DNA of 44,858 nucleotides from the NCBI GenBank assembly GCA_014621425.1, contig JAANBB010000342.1:1-44858 (forward strand), written 5' to 3'. The notes beneath the pieces are model-generated. The model was not told the origin of the DNA, searched no databases, and was given only the letters and a program-made list of their open reading frames with translations. Source of the stretch: Cylindrodendrum hubeiense. Taxonomy: Eukaryota; Ascomycota; Sordariomycetes; Hypocreales; Nectriaceae. A program made the translations under genes and the position numbers. This document shows, in pieces, positions 10,272-21,163 of the stretch; within the stretch, counting starts at the first letter, position 1; each line of letters begins with the position of its first letter.

Positions 10272-11540
10272 AGATGAACCCGTCAGATTCTAGTCTAATT
10301 GATTGACTTAAAAATAGGCAGAATAGATAATATTGGCAGGATACAAAGTGTCTCTCTATATGTGCTTGACCAGAACAGGTTACCTAGATCGAGACATGAT
10401 TGAAATCAACTAGAGTATCGATCAAAGGGTATCGATCAAAGGCATTCTCCACATGCGACTCAGATTCGGAGAGTGGCCATAGCCGTGGACGAATTGACAT
10501 TCAAGGTAGAAAACGTTGTGAAACATTAAAGAATACCGTGGAGGTTCAGACACCATGGGATTACCCATGAGATTGATAAGAAATGGGAGCAGGGTGTAGC
10601 AGGACAGTGCCTGTAACTACGAGTGCTGGAGAGCAGCTAGGGTTATGATTTGCTTTCTACTCATTTTATTCTGTCCAGATGAACCCTCAATGTTAATAAC
10701 CGCATGTGTATAATCCCTCTGATGTGAATCATGAATCTAAGATCGATTACCGGGTAGTATTTTCATAGACCGGCTTTCTCGGTATCATCGCGCAGGGCTG
10801 TCTTTCATGGCTGTCTGTCATACAGTGGGGTTAGGAACGGAAGCCATTTTCAAACCTTAGCTTCTTCCCTCGCTTACGGATGACACAGATGCAATTAAAA
10901 GACTCCTGGTTAGCTAAGTCCTCTGCCTTTGACTGAGACGATGAACTCAGCCCCGCCCTTTAATGGACCACCTTCAGGTGGCATGTTTCTTCTACCTTTT
11001 GGTTGGAAATCTGCCCCTCCTTTAGGCCCCGCCTCTTCTACAAAGTGCAAGAAATCCCAGGAGCTACGCGGACAAGCATGTAAATAGAAATGTTGATAGA
11101 TATAATACAGAGCAGATGCGACACAACCTATAGTGTAGAGGTGTCCCGCAGAATATTCCTCTAGTACGTAGTACGGAAAGTAACTCATCTTCCGTAAACA
11201 ATTCCCAGAAGCGCCAACAACTATATAAACCATGTCTTCAATTAGCCCGCCATATTTCCCCATGGTTTCCTCATTGCCCGCGCCCACGCCCTTCCCATTC
11301 ACTTGCCCCTCTAGAAGCCGCACCCCCGAGTTTACCATGCTTCTTTCGCGGCCGACCCCTCCAAGATTGGGTCACAGAGCGTTGGGAGGCAACTGAGCTA
11401 GGCACGTTTCTGACCTTGAACATCCATGTGGGGTGCGTTCTCAGTTTAGCCATGTTTTTGTCGGACTCTGATGCTTGCAACTCCCTCGCTGAGCGTCTAA
11501 CGACGGGTCGGGGGGCCGCTGACACCGATGATGACTCCTT
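10272..11540. other. Gene-poor intergenic stretch
   Basis: These 1.27 kb lie between the zinc-finger gene and the 3' end of SUZ12. The stretch holds a perfect 2x14-bp repeat (10415-10442), a CCACCT/AGGTGG hairpin at 10969-10982 and a TATATAAA at about 11223-11230 with no gene behind it. Two minus-strand ORFs (10910-11338 and 11271-11525) have low-complexity products and no recognisable domain, so I do not call them. Confidence 0.4.
10415..10442 (+). repeat. Perfect 14-bp direct repeat
   Basis: GTATCGATCAAAGG occurs twice without a gap in the spacer after the zinc-finger gene. Each copy contains the palindrome ATCGAT. No function is evident. Confidence 0.85.
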
Positions 11541-13811
11541 CTAAGAGGCCTTTCTCGGCTCACTGCACGAGTTGCAGAGCCATCCAGACTGGGTCACGGG
11601 GGTGATAGCATTCTCTTGGATACAGTCAGAGTGGAAAAGGCGACGTGAGCAGACCTGAGAGTAACGAGTTAGTAAAGTATATGACAATTTGGATTACCAC
11701 AGTACCTTGTTTGAGCACAGAAGCAGCCTAGGCCCGAGAACCGGGAGCTGGCACACCATACACCCATTTGCACCTCTGCGAATCTGCGAAGCGCGAGGGG
11801 ATTGCTTTGGTGTCACACTCACTGTCTGCACACCGTTGGTGCCATTGACATGTTCTCTAGCCTTGTATTTTGCCTTGGTCCGTTCTTCATTAATAAACCC
11901 AAAGGCATCATTGACTGTTTTGTCATCCAGAACATCACGCGCAAACAGCACGCTGGTATGCTTCGCGAACTCCGTCATGCGATGCTTGGAGCTCGCTAAC
12001 CAACAGGCTTGATCACGAACGAACGAGAGCCACACACGTGGGAAATACGCGCTCGTTGTCAGACTCTGCTCGAGCATGAAAGCATCCCATCTTCTGACAA
12101 ACTCCTTCTCGGCTGGCGTCACATCCGAAAATTCTGCTATGCTCTCTCGATGTTTTTGGATCATCCATGCGTAATCTTTGGTCGCTGATGGCACTTCATC
12201 GCCAGGTTTGAGTCGCGCCTTGCTTACTGGGTCGAAGAGAGGTCGGCTTGTGTCGGGAATGAGTATTTTTGGCTTCTTAGGTTGCTCGTCCTTCCTCTCT
12301 GCCGGGCTTGCGGGTTTGGACCCAGTCTTCTCAAAAAGCTGCCTGGTAGCGGCGGCCTTGGTTGGAGAACGAACAGGCTCAGTGTTATTTTCTGGGCCCA
12401 GTCGGGAAGTGACCCATGAGTGGTCACCGGCGGCATATGTTTCTAGATTGAAAGGCTTCACGGGCCGTCCAAGCTGATAAGTCTTGGTGGGAGTGGCGGG
12501 GGACTCGAGACGACTCGAGACTCGAAACTGCGGCCCTTGACTCGTCGTCTCGAGCACGTAATCGTAGAGCGGATGAGCAGTCTCCAAGTGGACTTGCAAA
12601 TGGGTCACCGACTGGTTATAAGCGCCGCAGGTCACGCAGCGATAGAAATCCAGGGAGACGGGCTGATCGGTGGGGAGATAGTATGTCACCCGACCTTCGG
12701 AGGCAGTGGCCTGCGCGGCCCTTGCCCGCCGCTTTCTCTCCTTCCCTTGCGCCTGATCACTTAGAACCTTGAGGTTGTAGACCTTGTTCTTTTCCCGGAC
12801 TCTCAAAGACCTGCTAGGCGTTTGATCCCCCTCGAGTTCGTCTTCTAGCTCATGGGATGAGTCTTCATGGGCATGGCCATTAACCCCGTTCGGCTCATCG
12901 TCAAGGTTGGGCTCAAACCGCCCGGTAGTATAGGCTTCCGCATCTGGGTCAATTGCGGTAATGCAGGCCATGGAGCCCTTTTCGAGGCGCTTCAAGGCAC
13001 GAAAGCCTGTTGTCCACCGAAGGTCGACATCCATGACATAATCTGTCTGACGTGTGGGACGCTGAGGGTGATAGCCAGCTGTAAGACTGAGGGGATTCTT
13101 AATTCTACCATAGACCTGGGGAAACTCGCTGGACATGACCCAGTGACGCTTGGGGGAGTCGGATAAAGGTCCTTGGTCGCCCACGGGAATGCCGAAATCG
13201 TGGGACTCAAGGGGTGGCCAGGGTCCATCATGAGCCGCCTCGAGTTCGATGACAAGCTTGTATGACTCAGAATAACTATGAGCATCTTCGTCGAGCCTAT
13301 TTATGAGGATGCTCTCCTGGGGAACGAAGAATGGGTGGGGCAGGTCAATGCGGGCCACCCGATGAGGGCCGACGGGGTTTTTGTACGTGGTGATGTCGCA
13401 GACCTGGCTCTGACAGTGCAAGACGCGATCCCAGGTTGAGCTCACGTCAAAAATGGTAATGCGGCAGCTGCCCTTGGTGGTGAGAATATCACGGGGCACG
13501 ACGGAGTTCTGGTAACTCCGGACCTTTTTCGAGTCCTTGTGGAAGACTTTCAGCACCTCAATACGTAGCGTGTTGCGGTTCTCTGACGCCCTGGGGGAGG
13601 CAATTAGGTGGTCGATGTCGAAGGAATCGGGAGACGATAGCCGCCGACGCTTCTGGGCCGGTGCGCCATCGTCGTCAGCCGAATATGACGCATGGTGTTT
13701 GGGGGTGGAGAGTGTCACGCCCATGGTTGAGTTTTGCACAGAGTTGACTCCGTTGATCCAGTTCTGTTGCAGATAGGGGGCCGTCCGCTGGCTGCGTCTT
13801 TTCAGGTTCAT
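11541..13811 (-). CDS. SUZ12: Polycomb repressive complex 2 subunit SUZ12 with VEFS box and PHD finger
   Basis: Exons complement(11541..11654, 11706..13811) give 739 aa. The 51-nt intron is GTACTG..CTCTCAG with a TTACTAAC branch. A Suz12-type C2H2 finger lies near residue 390 (FYRCVTCGAYNQSVTHLQVH, then LETAH). The VEFS box lies at about 560-645 (FVRRWDAFMLEQSLTTSAYF, then FVRDQACWLASSKHRM and FGFINEER). The second exon completes a Cys4-His-Cys3 PHD finger at about 688-732: CMVC, CSNKVC, FHSDC and WLCNSC. The Trp two residues before the seventh ligand is diagnostic. In the family SUZ12 scaffolds EZH2/EED for H3K27 methylation in the nucleus. Without the second exon the product would end CSNKVLW and lose half the finger. 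The gene is divergent from the F-box/LRR gene. Confidence 0.9.
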
Positions 13812-15291
13812 GGCGGAGGGACGAAGATCATGGGAAATGAGACGGGAGATGAGATGAATGAGCAGAGCGCTGGCTGCTGCCGTTGAGAGTCATTCAAAGC
13901 CGAGTGGTGATGGGGCTCATTGTCGAAATTGCCGTGGTCGCGGCCTTGCAAGCCGAAGTGAGAGAAGAGCCGAGCCTGAAATGAGAGGAGAAGGCAGGAA
14001 GACGGTGGCGACCCGAAGGTTCAAGCGGCCGCGTGACAATGAAGCCCCAAACTCGACGAGTTCGAGCGCTGGGTGTCTGGCGTGATGTGGATGCGGATGC
14101 GGATGCGGGAGTGGATGTGGATGTAAATAATGAGGACAGCGCAGTCGCGTGCGGCAGCCGTCAGAGCCGCTGTTGTTGCCGAGTGGCTTTTGGTGCACGG
14201 CTACTTTGACAGGAAATGCGATGCATTCGTATAGAGCAGCTATGTCGCATCAAAGGCCCCGGTGAGATGGATTGCGCCTGGAGGTGCTGTTGTGCAAGCC
14301 GACGTGATGGTTGACGATGGGCGCGGCAGCGCGGAACAGTGCAGTGAGACGCGTGCCAGTGGCAGGTGAAGGGACAGGGAGATTCTATCGCGACTCCAAA
14401 TGAGGCCTAGCGCCTGAGCCAGACATCCTGGAAGTTGCGCCGGAGGAACGATTCGCAATTGGGCAAGGGCGGGCCACTTTCCTTCCTGCAGCGAGCCAGA
14501 GCAGCGAAATCCTACGTGATTTATGCCTAAAAACGAGGGCCCCGCTTATACCGACTGCTTTGAAGAATGCCAATGCGACTATCCAGATGGCTTGTGGATC
14601 ATGACGGCCTGCAACGGCCATCATGAGATGCCATTTTGCGGTGCGCGAGTCAATCACTGCGTGGCAAGATTCATACGATTGTGAATGGCGGTCTGTCTGG
14701 CGAGAGCCTCGGCCCTTGGGGCCATATGCATCCCTAACAGATGATTGCTTTCTTCAATTTCAAAGTTTTCCCAGTGCGCGCTGGTCCAACCATGCATGCA
14801 TCGATCAAATGCTCCTCACCTACAAGTTTGACGCATGCATGATTGGCCATTGTACAGACCCACCTTGGAGTGTGGGCCACTGGCGCGAGGCTGACCCATT
14901 CCCCAGGCACCAGGCTCGATTGTGCCCCTCCGACCCTCCTTCAACTGCAGACACTCCGTACAACCTCGCCATCCTTTGTCAGAGCTTCGTTGTCAACGCT
15001 GTCCTCGGTCCCCAGGCCGAAAAATCCAAGAGAAAATACCCATGGAGAGAAGGTTGCGGTAGAGATAACCCGCCTGGCGCCGTTGGCCATTGTCGCCTAC
15101 ATCGGGGTGCATCACTTCTGGACAAAGCAACAGCTGGTCATCGCCTCACAGGTATGCCCTACTGCAATCTTGCGCCGGCTTGTTTACTCCCGCCCACGCA
15201 CATCGCCTTTGATTCTTTTCAGGCCAGGGCGACTCAGTGCCTACTGAACCATGTACTGACATCATCTGTGGCTACCAGCCGCCACGTTGCG
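13812..15291. promoter_or_regulatory. Divergent promoter and leader region, SUZ12 / F-box gene
   Basis: About 1.5 kb between divergent starts. It holds a 6-bp tandem repeat (14084-14125) and, near the F-box gene, a good 5'-leader intron candidate (GTATGC at 15152 to TTTTCAG at 15222). The F-box frame is open upstream to 14623, but the predicted peptide has no coding character and I treat it as leader. No operator was recognised. Confidence 0.4.
14084..14125 (+). repeat. 6-bp tandem repeat (GATGYG)n
   Basis: Seven hexamers: GATGTG, three GATGCG, GGAGTG, GATGTG and GATGTA. It lies about 270 bp upstream of the SUZ12 start. A minisatellite in a promoter region. Confidence 0.8.
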
Positions 15292-17589
15292 ATGGCTAGG
15301 ACACGAGCTGCCGAGCAACCCAACGACGATCATGCGACCCGTCGTAACCCGACCCGCCGAGCATCTCGCACAGAGGAATCTCACCCCCCTCGTGCCTCAA
15401 CACGTTCGCACCCTCGCATCCACTATAAAGATGACTCTTCAAGTGACGGCGACGACGTCTCCGACTCATCCCTTCCGAGCGCTGACGATGCGACCGAATC
15501 GGACCTAGACAGCGACGTCCCGTCCGCAAGCGACACTCGTTTTGGGTCTCGTCCTCGCCGACACACCCGTCGACCTGCAACAAAACCCCTCACAGAAAGT
15601 CATGGAAGCCGTCGCAGTGCACGCCAGGCAGCCATATCACATCCTCAAACAATCGAAACTGCTCCCGAATCGATTTCCCAAAGCAAACCGGCACGCCGCC
15701 AGCCCTCAAGGAAACGCCCAAACGACTCGAACAAGACACCAAACGTCACCAAGAGGCGACGCATGATACATCAGCAGCCAGAAATCCCTTTACCACAGGG
15801 CATCATTCCGGATTGGCGTGATCCCCAGATGCCCTATGGTGCATGGACCGACATCTTTTACTACGCGGCTACAACCGGAGGTCATGACACCCTTGACGTC
15901 AACTGGCTGATCAACGCCGCCACAACGTGCAAGGCTTTCTCCGAACCTGCTCTCACAGCCATATATCGATGCCCGCCAATCACCACTCCCGGTAAGGCAA
16001 AACGGCTCGCTGCTCTCCTAGAGCGCTCGCCTTCTGAGACTCGATTTAACTACCACGCCAAAATCGAGTCTGTCTACATAGATATTCAAGTCGTACCACA
16101 GAGCGTCCTGTCCAAGATTGTTTTCCCTTTACCACGCCTCCGGGAGCTTGTATTTTTCACACAATATGACCAACCGCCATACAGAGAGCTTGGTCGCACC
16201 GTCAGGTGGCACTATTTGGAGGACATCTTCCGCGCGCTGATGCCATCTACCGCCCAATCAGAGCCTACCAACGAAAAGCCATTTCACACCGCGTTGAGGA
16301 GTTGGGAGTGGAGCGGAAGGCTTCTGGGAGGACATGTACCGACTATTCAGGACATCACCCGTGTGCACCGAGACCCCTCATTCGCTCACCTCACCAAATT
16401 GAGCTTTACCAATTTCCAAGTTCCATCCTTAGACAAACCACGCCCAAAGCCCGGAGACGAGGAGCGCGAGTTGGAGCTGTTCAATGAGGATTGTGCTGTA
16501 ATCGACTCCATTGCAGATGCCATCTCGCAACTCCAATCCCTCCAGCATCTTGTGTTCGAATCATCCACTGTCATGAACCACCGCCTGCTGTCGCTCTTAC
16601 CAAAGGAGTTGACTCATTTTTCGCTGATCAACTGCTGGGAGGTCAAGTCCGACGACCTGGAAATGTTCCTTCACGCCCATGGCAGAAATATTCGCACTCT
16701 CACCCTGTCGCATAACCAATCGCTGGACATGGCGTTTTTGCCAAACTTAGCTAACGCATGCCCTCACCTCGAGGAGCTGCGAATGAACCTATCTTATTTC
16801 CGTCTCCACGAAACCCTGTCCCTCGTCAACAATGATTCGGATCCCATGTATGAAGTTGCGTTGCTTCCGCATCAAATTCCAAAATGGCCTGCCAGCCTCC
16901 GCGTGGTCGATTTCGAGCACATCAGGCATTGGAGTGTGGAAACGGCAGAGATGTTCCTCCACTCACTCATCGACAACGCTGGAAATTTACCTAATCTACG
17001 CCATCTTGCCATCAAGACTATGCTCAACATCCCGTGGAAAGCGCGAGCAGACATGCGCCACCAGTGGCGAAAGAAGCTGGATAAGGTCTTCCTCCGCCGC
17101 TACGAGCCACCACGCACTCACACATCGCTGCGGCAGCCACCAATCGATGAAGTGGCTCCGCCACCCCAAGAGAAGCAAAAGAAGAAGAGACTCTCTGACC
17201 CTCCATCTCGACGAAGCACCCGGCTTGCTGTCCATGCCTCTGATTCAGAGTCACGAAATAGCAGCAACTCCAAGGGCCGACGCAGCCTTGGCAGGCCGAC
17301 CTATCAAGATCCAGAAACCGACGAGGACGAATTTGAATCATCAGACGACGATGGGGATGATTCGCCTGCGCCTGGCGATACTGGGCCTCAAGGGCAAGAT
17401 GAAGGAGCCTCTGCACCAGCCAAGCCCGTAATCCAGGGTCTTTGTACCACCGTTTCCATTGTCTTTGACAACCAAAAGCCCACGGAGCTGCAGTATGGCA
17501 TGGAGGATTTCATGGATGAGGACCGCACCGAGTCGGATGGCGACTGGGACGGTGATCAGGACGATGATGAGGCTGCCTACGCCTGGTAA
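15292..17589 (+). CDS. F-box/leucine-rich-repeat-like fungal protein
   Basis: A single exon from ATG 15292 gives 765 aa. Residues 1-175 are basic and disordered with RRSARQ and KRRRM clusters that look like nuclear signals. An F-box-like segment starts at about 183 (GAWTDIFYYAATTGG, then WLINAATTCKAFSEPALTAI), the usual motif of fungal F-box/LRR proteins. Irregular leucine-rich repeats follow at about 270-600 (LRELVFFTQ, LTKLSFTNF, LTHFSLINCWEVK, IRTLTLSHNQ). The C-terminus has a second basic stretch (EKQKKKRLSDPPSRRSTR) and ends in a long Asp/Glu tract. F-box proteins usually deliver substrates to SCF ubiquitin ligases; the target here is unknown. The F-box is degenerate, so a scaffold role is possible. 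The start was chosen because the upstream frame lacks coding character. Confidence 0.75.
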   Translation: MARTRAAEQPNDDHATRRNPTRRASRTEESHPPRASTRSHPRIHYKDDSSSDGDDVSDSSLPSADDATESDLDSDVPSASDTRFGSRPRRHTRRPATKPLTESHGSRRSARQAAISHPQTIETAPESISQSKPARRQPSRKRPNDSNKTPNVTKRRRMIHQQPEIPLPQGIIPDWRDPQMPYGAWTDIFYYAATTGGHDTLDVNWLINAATTCKAFSEPALTAIYRCPPITTPGKAKRLAALLERSPSETRFNYHAKIESVYIDIQVVPQSVLSKIVFPLPRLRELVFFTQYDQPPYRELGRTVRWHYLEDIFRALMPSTAQSEPTNEKPFHTALRSWEWSGRLLGGHVPTIQDITRVHRDPSFAHLTKLSFTNFQVPSLDKPRPKPGDEERELELFNEDCAVIDSIADAISQLQSLQHLVFESSTVMNHRLLSLLPKELTHFSLINCWEVKSDDLEMFLHAHGRNIRTLTLSHNQSLDMAFLPNLANACPHLEELRMNLSYFRLHETLSLVNNDSDPMYEVALLPHQIPKWPASLRVVDFEHIRHWSVETAEMFLHSLIDNAGNLPNLRHLAIKTMLNIPWKARADMRHQWRKKLDKVFLRRYEPPRTHTSLRQPPIDEVAPPPQEKQKKKRLSDPPSRRSTRLAVHASDSESRNSSNSKGRRSLGRPTYQDPETDEDEFESSDDDGDDSPAPGDTGPQGQDEGASAPAKPVIQGLCTTVSIVFDNQKPTELQYGMEDFMDEDRTESDGDWDGDQDDDEAAYAW

Positions 17590-18301
17590 CCAACCGGCAC
17601 GATACCCCCACTACACCACAAGAAACATACAACCCCATATTTCATACAGGACATCGGGCTTGATTTGTGAACTTTACATGCGCTATACGATTATGATATT
17701 ATCCGCTCACCATGACACAAAGATGACGCATGGATCGGAACTGGAAATAGGCACTGGCCACTGGTGAAGCGGCAAAGGAGGTGTAACACTTCACTTGCAT
17801 ACTTGTTTAATAACGTCGCTGCTTACTTGCCTTGTACATAACATGGGGATCTCAAACCCAAGTTCGACTCGTAGCGCATGCGCTTTATGTGGAATGCGGG
17901 GAAAATTCAAATATTTCGCCAGACGCATGGTGGTAATCTAAGTGTGGCGAAAGCCCGAACGCAGTGAAGCTATCGTTAGAGAGACAGAATAGTTGACATG
18001 TCAGCGCTCCGTTGTACACCGTTGCCATATGTCAGAAATAAAATCTTTGAGCTTCAAGTGTTACAATCGTGATTACATTTTGAGACTGGTGGCGCCTTTC
18101 GCAAGGGTATCTCATACCAACGACAACTCTACCAACGAAATGTTGATACTGCTGTTAATGTACATATAAAAAACACCGCTGTCCAGTCCAGAGTCATGCG
18201 CACATAAACAATCGCTGGCCAATGCAAAGCCGTTACTACCCTCCGTGCGCCGTATCTCGAATGCTACCGATTCAACGTACCAGCCAGCCGAGGAGATCCT
18301 C
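17590..18301. other. Convergent 3' intergenic region
   Basis: These 712 bp lie between the F-box/LRR gene (+) and the SR-repetitive gene (-). A/T-rich stretches near 18040-18180 fit 3' UTR or polyadenylation signals. Sequence near 17860 (AAGTTCGACTC) resembles a tRNA B box, but I could find no matching A box or acceptor stem. No gene seen. Confidence 0.45.
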
Positions 18302-21163
18302 TTAGAAAGCCGCGCCGCCCATGCCCTCGCCTGCCATGTTCTTCATGCTCTTCTCACTTAGGTCACTGCGCATCTCCCAAGCACGTGAGTCGCGTTCCAG
18401 TCGATCCCAGTTGTACAAGCTCTTCCGCAGGCGCTCCTGCTTGGCCTGAAGCTCGTCTCGCAGCTTCTCTTCCTCGTCCTTCAATTTCCGGTAGTGCGGC
18501 TCGATCTCTCGCGTCACACCCAAGACAGAGGGGGTCATGGACGGGTCCAACTTACCTCCAGGGATGAGAGGCGGTAATGTTGCTAGCATGCTCTGTGCGA
18601 GTGTTTGTCTGGCACTACCTGGATGCTGGGCTGATGGGCCAGTGGGGGGGTTGAAGGGTCGAGCTTGTGTGGGGGTAGATGATGAGGGTGCGTTAGAAGG
18701 AGTGGCTCGTGGGCCGGTGGGAATGGTCGAAGGCCCGTTGGGGGTAGAAGGAGTTGGTGAAAGCCCAGACATATGTCTAGAGGGTGGCTGAGACCATCCA
18801 CCTCTTCCACCACGGGGTGCAAAGCCACCTCGAGCAGGAGGAACATATCCCCGTGGGCCTGCTGGAGGGATTGTCGGACTGGTCGTCCCAGATCTAAGTG
18901 GTGGAGGAGCTGGAGAAGACACAGGTACGATGAAGCTCCTGTTTGCCGCAGGTCCAGTAGGAGGAGCTCTCAGAGCCGCAGGCCCACGTGGTGGTGAACG
19001 GGAGGTTGGAGGAGTCGAGTCATATGCCACAGGTCTTGGGGCATCCCTGGGAGGTGCGGCTCCTGAAATACCGGGGTGGTGTGGGGAATCTTCGCGAGAT
19101 TGAGCTGGTGGTGACCGGGCGCGAATGGAACTCGGGCGAGGAGACGATCTTCCGGATGCCGACTGAGAGGTGATTGCAGACGAGATTCCCGACTCTCTGG
19201 GTGGAGAGACTCGCCGATACGACTGGTATCGATCAGCACCCCGTCGGCTTGGCGATCGCGAGCGGGGACGGTAAGAGCCGCCCCCGCCAGGTCCTCGAGG
19301 TGGCGACCTTCCTGGTGGAGTTCTCTCCCGTCGGTCTCTGTTGAATGGAGATCGAGACCTACGTCTTTGAAAGTTAGTTAGTTATCAGTCGTTTAGAAAG
19401 TACGGCTCATGCTCACCTGTTGTCATCGCGACGATCAAAGTCACGCTCTCTAGTATCGCGAACTCGGTCACGATCCCATTCTCGCTCTCTTGGCCGCTCG
19501 CGTTCACGATCTCGGTCCCAGTCTCTCGCCGGAGACCGAGGGCGTTCGTATCTGTCGGCTCGCATGGGAGAGGGCCGCCTTGACAAACTACGTCGAGGAG
19601 GAGATGGTCTTCTCATGGGAGATCTGCTTCGTTCTCGTCTGCGTGGGCTCTCTCGATCCCTTGACCGCTCTCGTCGATATCGATCACCGCCACTTCTAGA
19701 CCGTCGGCGTGGCGGGTATCTCCCAGGAACGTAGCTGTCGGACCCTGCAGGAGGAGGACTCCGGGGACGGGGACTTCGAGGACGTGGACTTCTAGCTCTC
19801 TCTCTAATTGGGCTGCGGGCTCGCCGTGGGGACCGATCCCTAGGCGTAGGTCTCCATGACTCTCCAGCGCCATACCTAACGACTTCCCCGTCGTCATACC
19901 TTTGGCAAGTTAGCGCTGACCCAACAAAGTTGTCTGCATGGTGATGTGTATATCGGTGGGGTATCCAGGGGCAAAGCAAACGAAAAATGAAAGAAAACAA
20001 GGAGACCCAATAGGGACCGCGACCGCTGTTGTTGCTGCATAAGGGCTCACACCAGGACCAGTCGGAGCGCGCTGCTTGATGAAATCGCATCCCACAAGAA
20101 CCGCTGCAAACCAAAACCGAGACATAGCCTCAACACTCGTCAAAAATGCATGTCCCCGGGTCTCAGTTGGCCTTCGTCGTCCAGGGATTCGGCTGATGAT
20201 ATCTGCCACAGCGGGCTAGGGCGGTTGCTCCGAGGCCGTTCTTCCCGTTCCCCGTTTCGTTTCAGAGACATGCGCAGTCTGAACAGGAAATCCTCGCCAG
20301 GATCTCCCAGGAAATGAGTACAGGGCCGAATGAAACGAGGGTCCATTAGGATGTCATGCAGCTGTACCCAAGGGTGGACGTGCGCGAGCATCACTCGTTT
20401 CCTTCGCTGGCAATCCAACGATATTTGCCAGACCTCCCAGACTGCCACGAACTTTTGCGTCTGATCCATCTTGAAGTCGATAATGTGCTTTGCCTAGTCG
20501 CCACTGCAATTGACCCAGTATTCGAACTCGCACATGGCAAATCTCAAGGAGCGGCCAGTCGGGATCATCGTATAGAGGTGATGGAAGTTGAAAGCGTATG
20601 GTCGACGTTCTCTTTCGACGATCTCCGGCGCCAAGACAAGCTCTGTCGTTCCGTATTCGACATGTTCATAATCCGTATAGTCTGGTCGGGATGGGGCGGG
20701 TTCGCTTGACTCGGTCCATGTGAGACTGGCTTGGGCCAACAACGCGGTGAAAGAGACACCGCCGGGCTGTTTATCCTCATCCTCCCCGGTATATGTCGGC
20801 TCTTCTAACGAGGGTTCGCTACCTGTCGTTTCCTGGTGCGATTCGCCCTCGTCGTGTGGTTTCTCTCGGCTTTGTCTCAACCATCGAGTCGCGAACGAGT
20901 CCATCGTGTGGTCTGATTACGCAGCGGTGCTTCGGTCGTTCCTGTGTTTCTTGGTCCAAGGTGCGATCCAAAGCGGTTCTAAAGTATGCGCGACCGGTCC
21001 AAGAGGGATAAAAATCCACCAGGGTGTGGAATATCGATGATCTCCAAGTCGGTCTGGGAATGGATGGTGGTGATGATGATGATGATGATGATGGGAGTGG
21101 GCAGGGCAAGGAAGTCAAATAAATACAGCCGTTCACTTACCTCCTACCACGATCGCGGTCCAT
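18302..21163 (-). CDS. Serine/arginine-repetitive (SRRM1-like) nuclear protein
   Basis: Exons complement(18302..19364, 19417..19899, 21141..21163) give 522 aa. The product is Arg/Ser/Pro-rich over about 170 residues from residue 18 (RPRSPRPRSPPP, RSPMRRPSPPRRSLSRRPSP), then has runs of RD/RE dipeptides. A Pro/Gly/Ser-rich middle follows, and a C-terminal coiled coil at about 455-510 (RKLKDEEEKLRDELQAKQER) ends GEGMGGAAF. RS domains mark splicing or mRNA-export factors. Exon 2-3 splicing is clear (GTGAGC..TTCAAAG, TAACTAAC branch). The 23-nt first exon (MDRDRGR) is inferred: GTAAGT donor at 21140, acceptor CCAAAG at 19900, exact phase, giving DRDRGRRYDDGEVVRYG. That implies a 1,241-nt intron, very long for this genome. 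Another start cannot be excluded. Confidence 0.7.
20140..20904 (-). pseudogene. ORF of 254 codons interrupted by one in-frame TAG, inside the SR gene's first intron
   Basis: From ATG at 20904 one frame runs to a stop at 20140, with a single TAG at 20494-20496 (codon 137). Both sides look like folded protein: AFNFHHLYTMIPTGRSLRFA and CEFEYWV before it, then HIIDFK, KFVAVWEVWQISLDCQRRKR and HVHPWVQLHDILMDPRFIRP after it. The alternation of hydrophobic and polar residues continues across the TAG. No canonical donor gives an intron of credible size that removes it; the nearest options are 21 and 40 nt, and the latter breaks frame. It may be a nonsense-inactivated gene, a stop-readthrough gene or a sequence error. 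I do not recognise the family. It lies on the same strand as the host gene. Confidence 0.6.
21072..21092 (+). repeat. (GAT)7 microsatellite
   Basis: Seven perfect GAT units lie within the long first intron of the SR-repetitive gene, about 50 bp beyond its donor. Simple slippage repeat. Confidence 0.9.

Noticed and set aside
10910..11525. Two overlapping minus-strand ORFs between the zinc-finger gene and SUZ12
   Set aside because: Low-complexity products in different frames, no domain, no convincing splice joining them.
17840..17920. Possible tRNA gene from a GTTCGA-like B box
   Set aside because: No A box at the right distance and no acceptor or anticodon stem pairing that I could find.
20494..20535. 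Short intron that would remove the TAG of the broken ORF
   Set aside because: The candidates are 21 nt (too short) and 40 nt (GTGCGA..CTAG), and the latter shifts the downstream frame.
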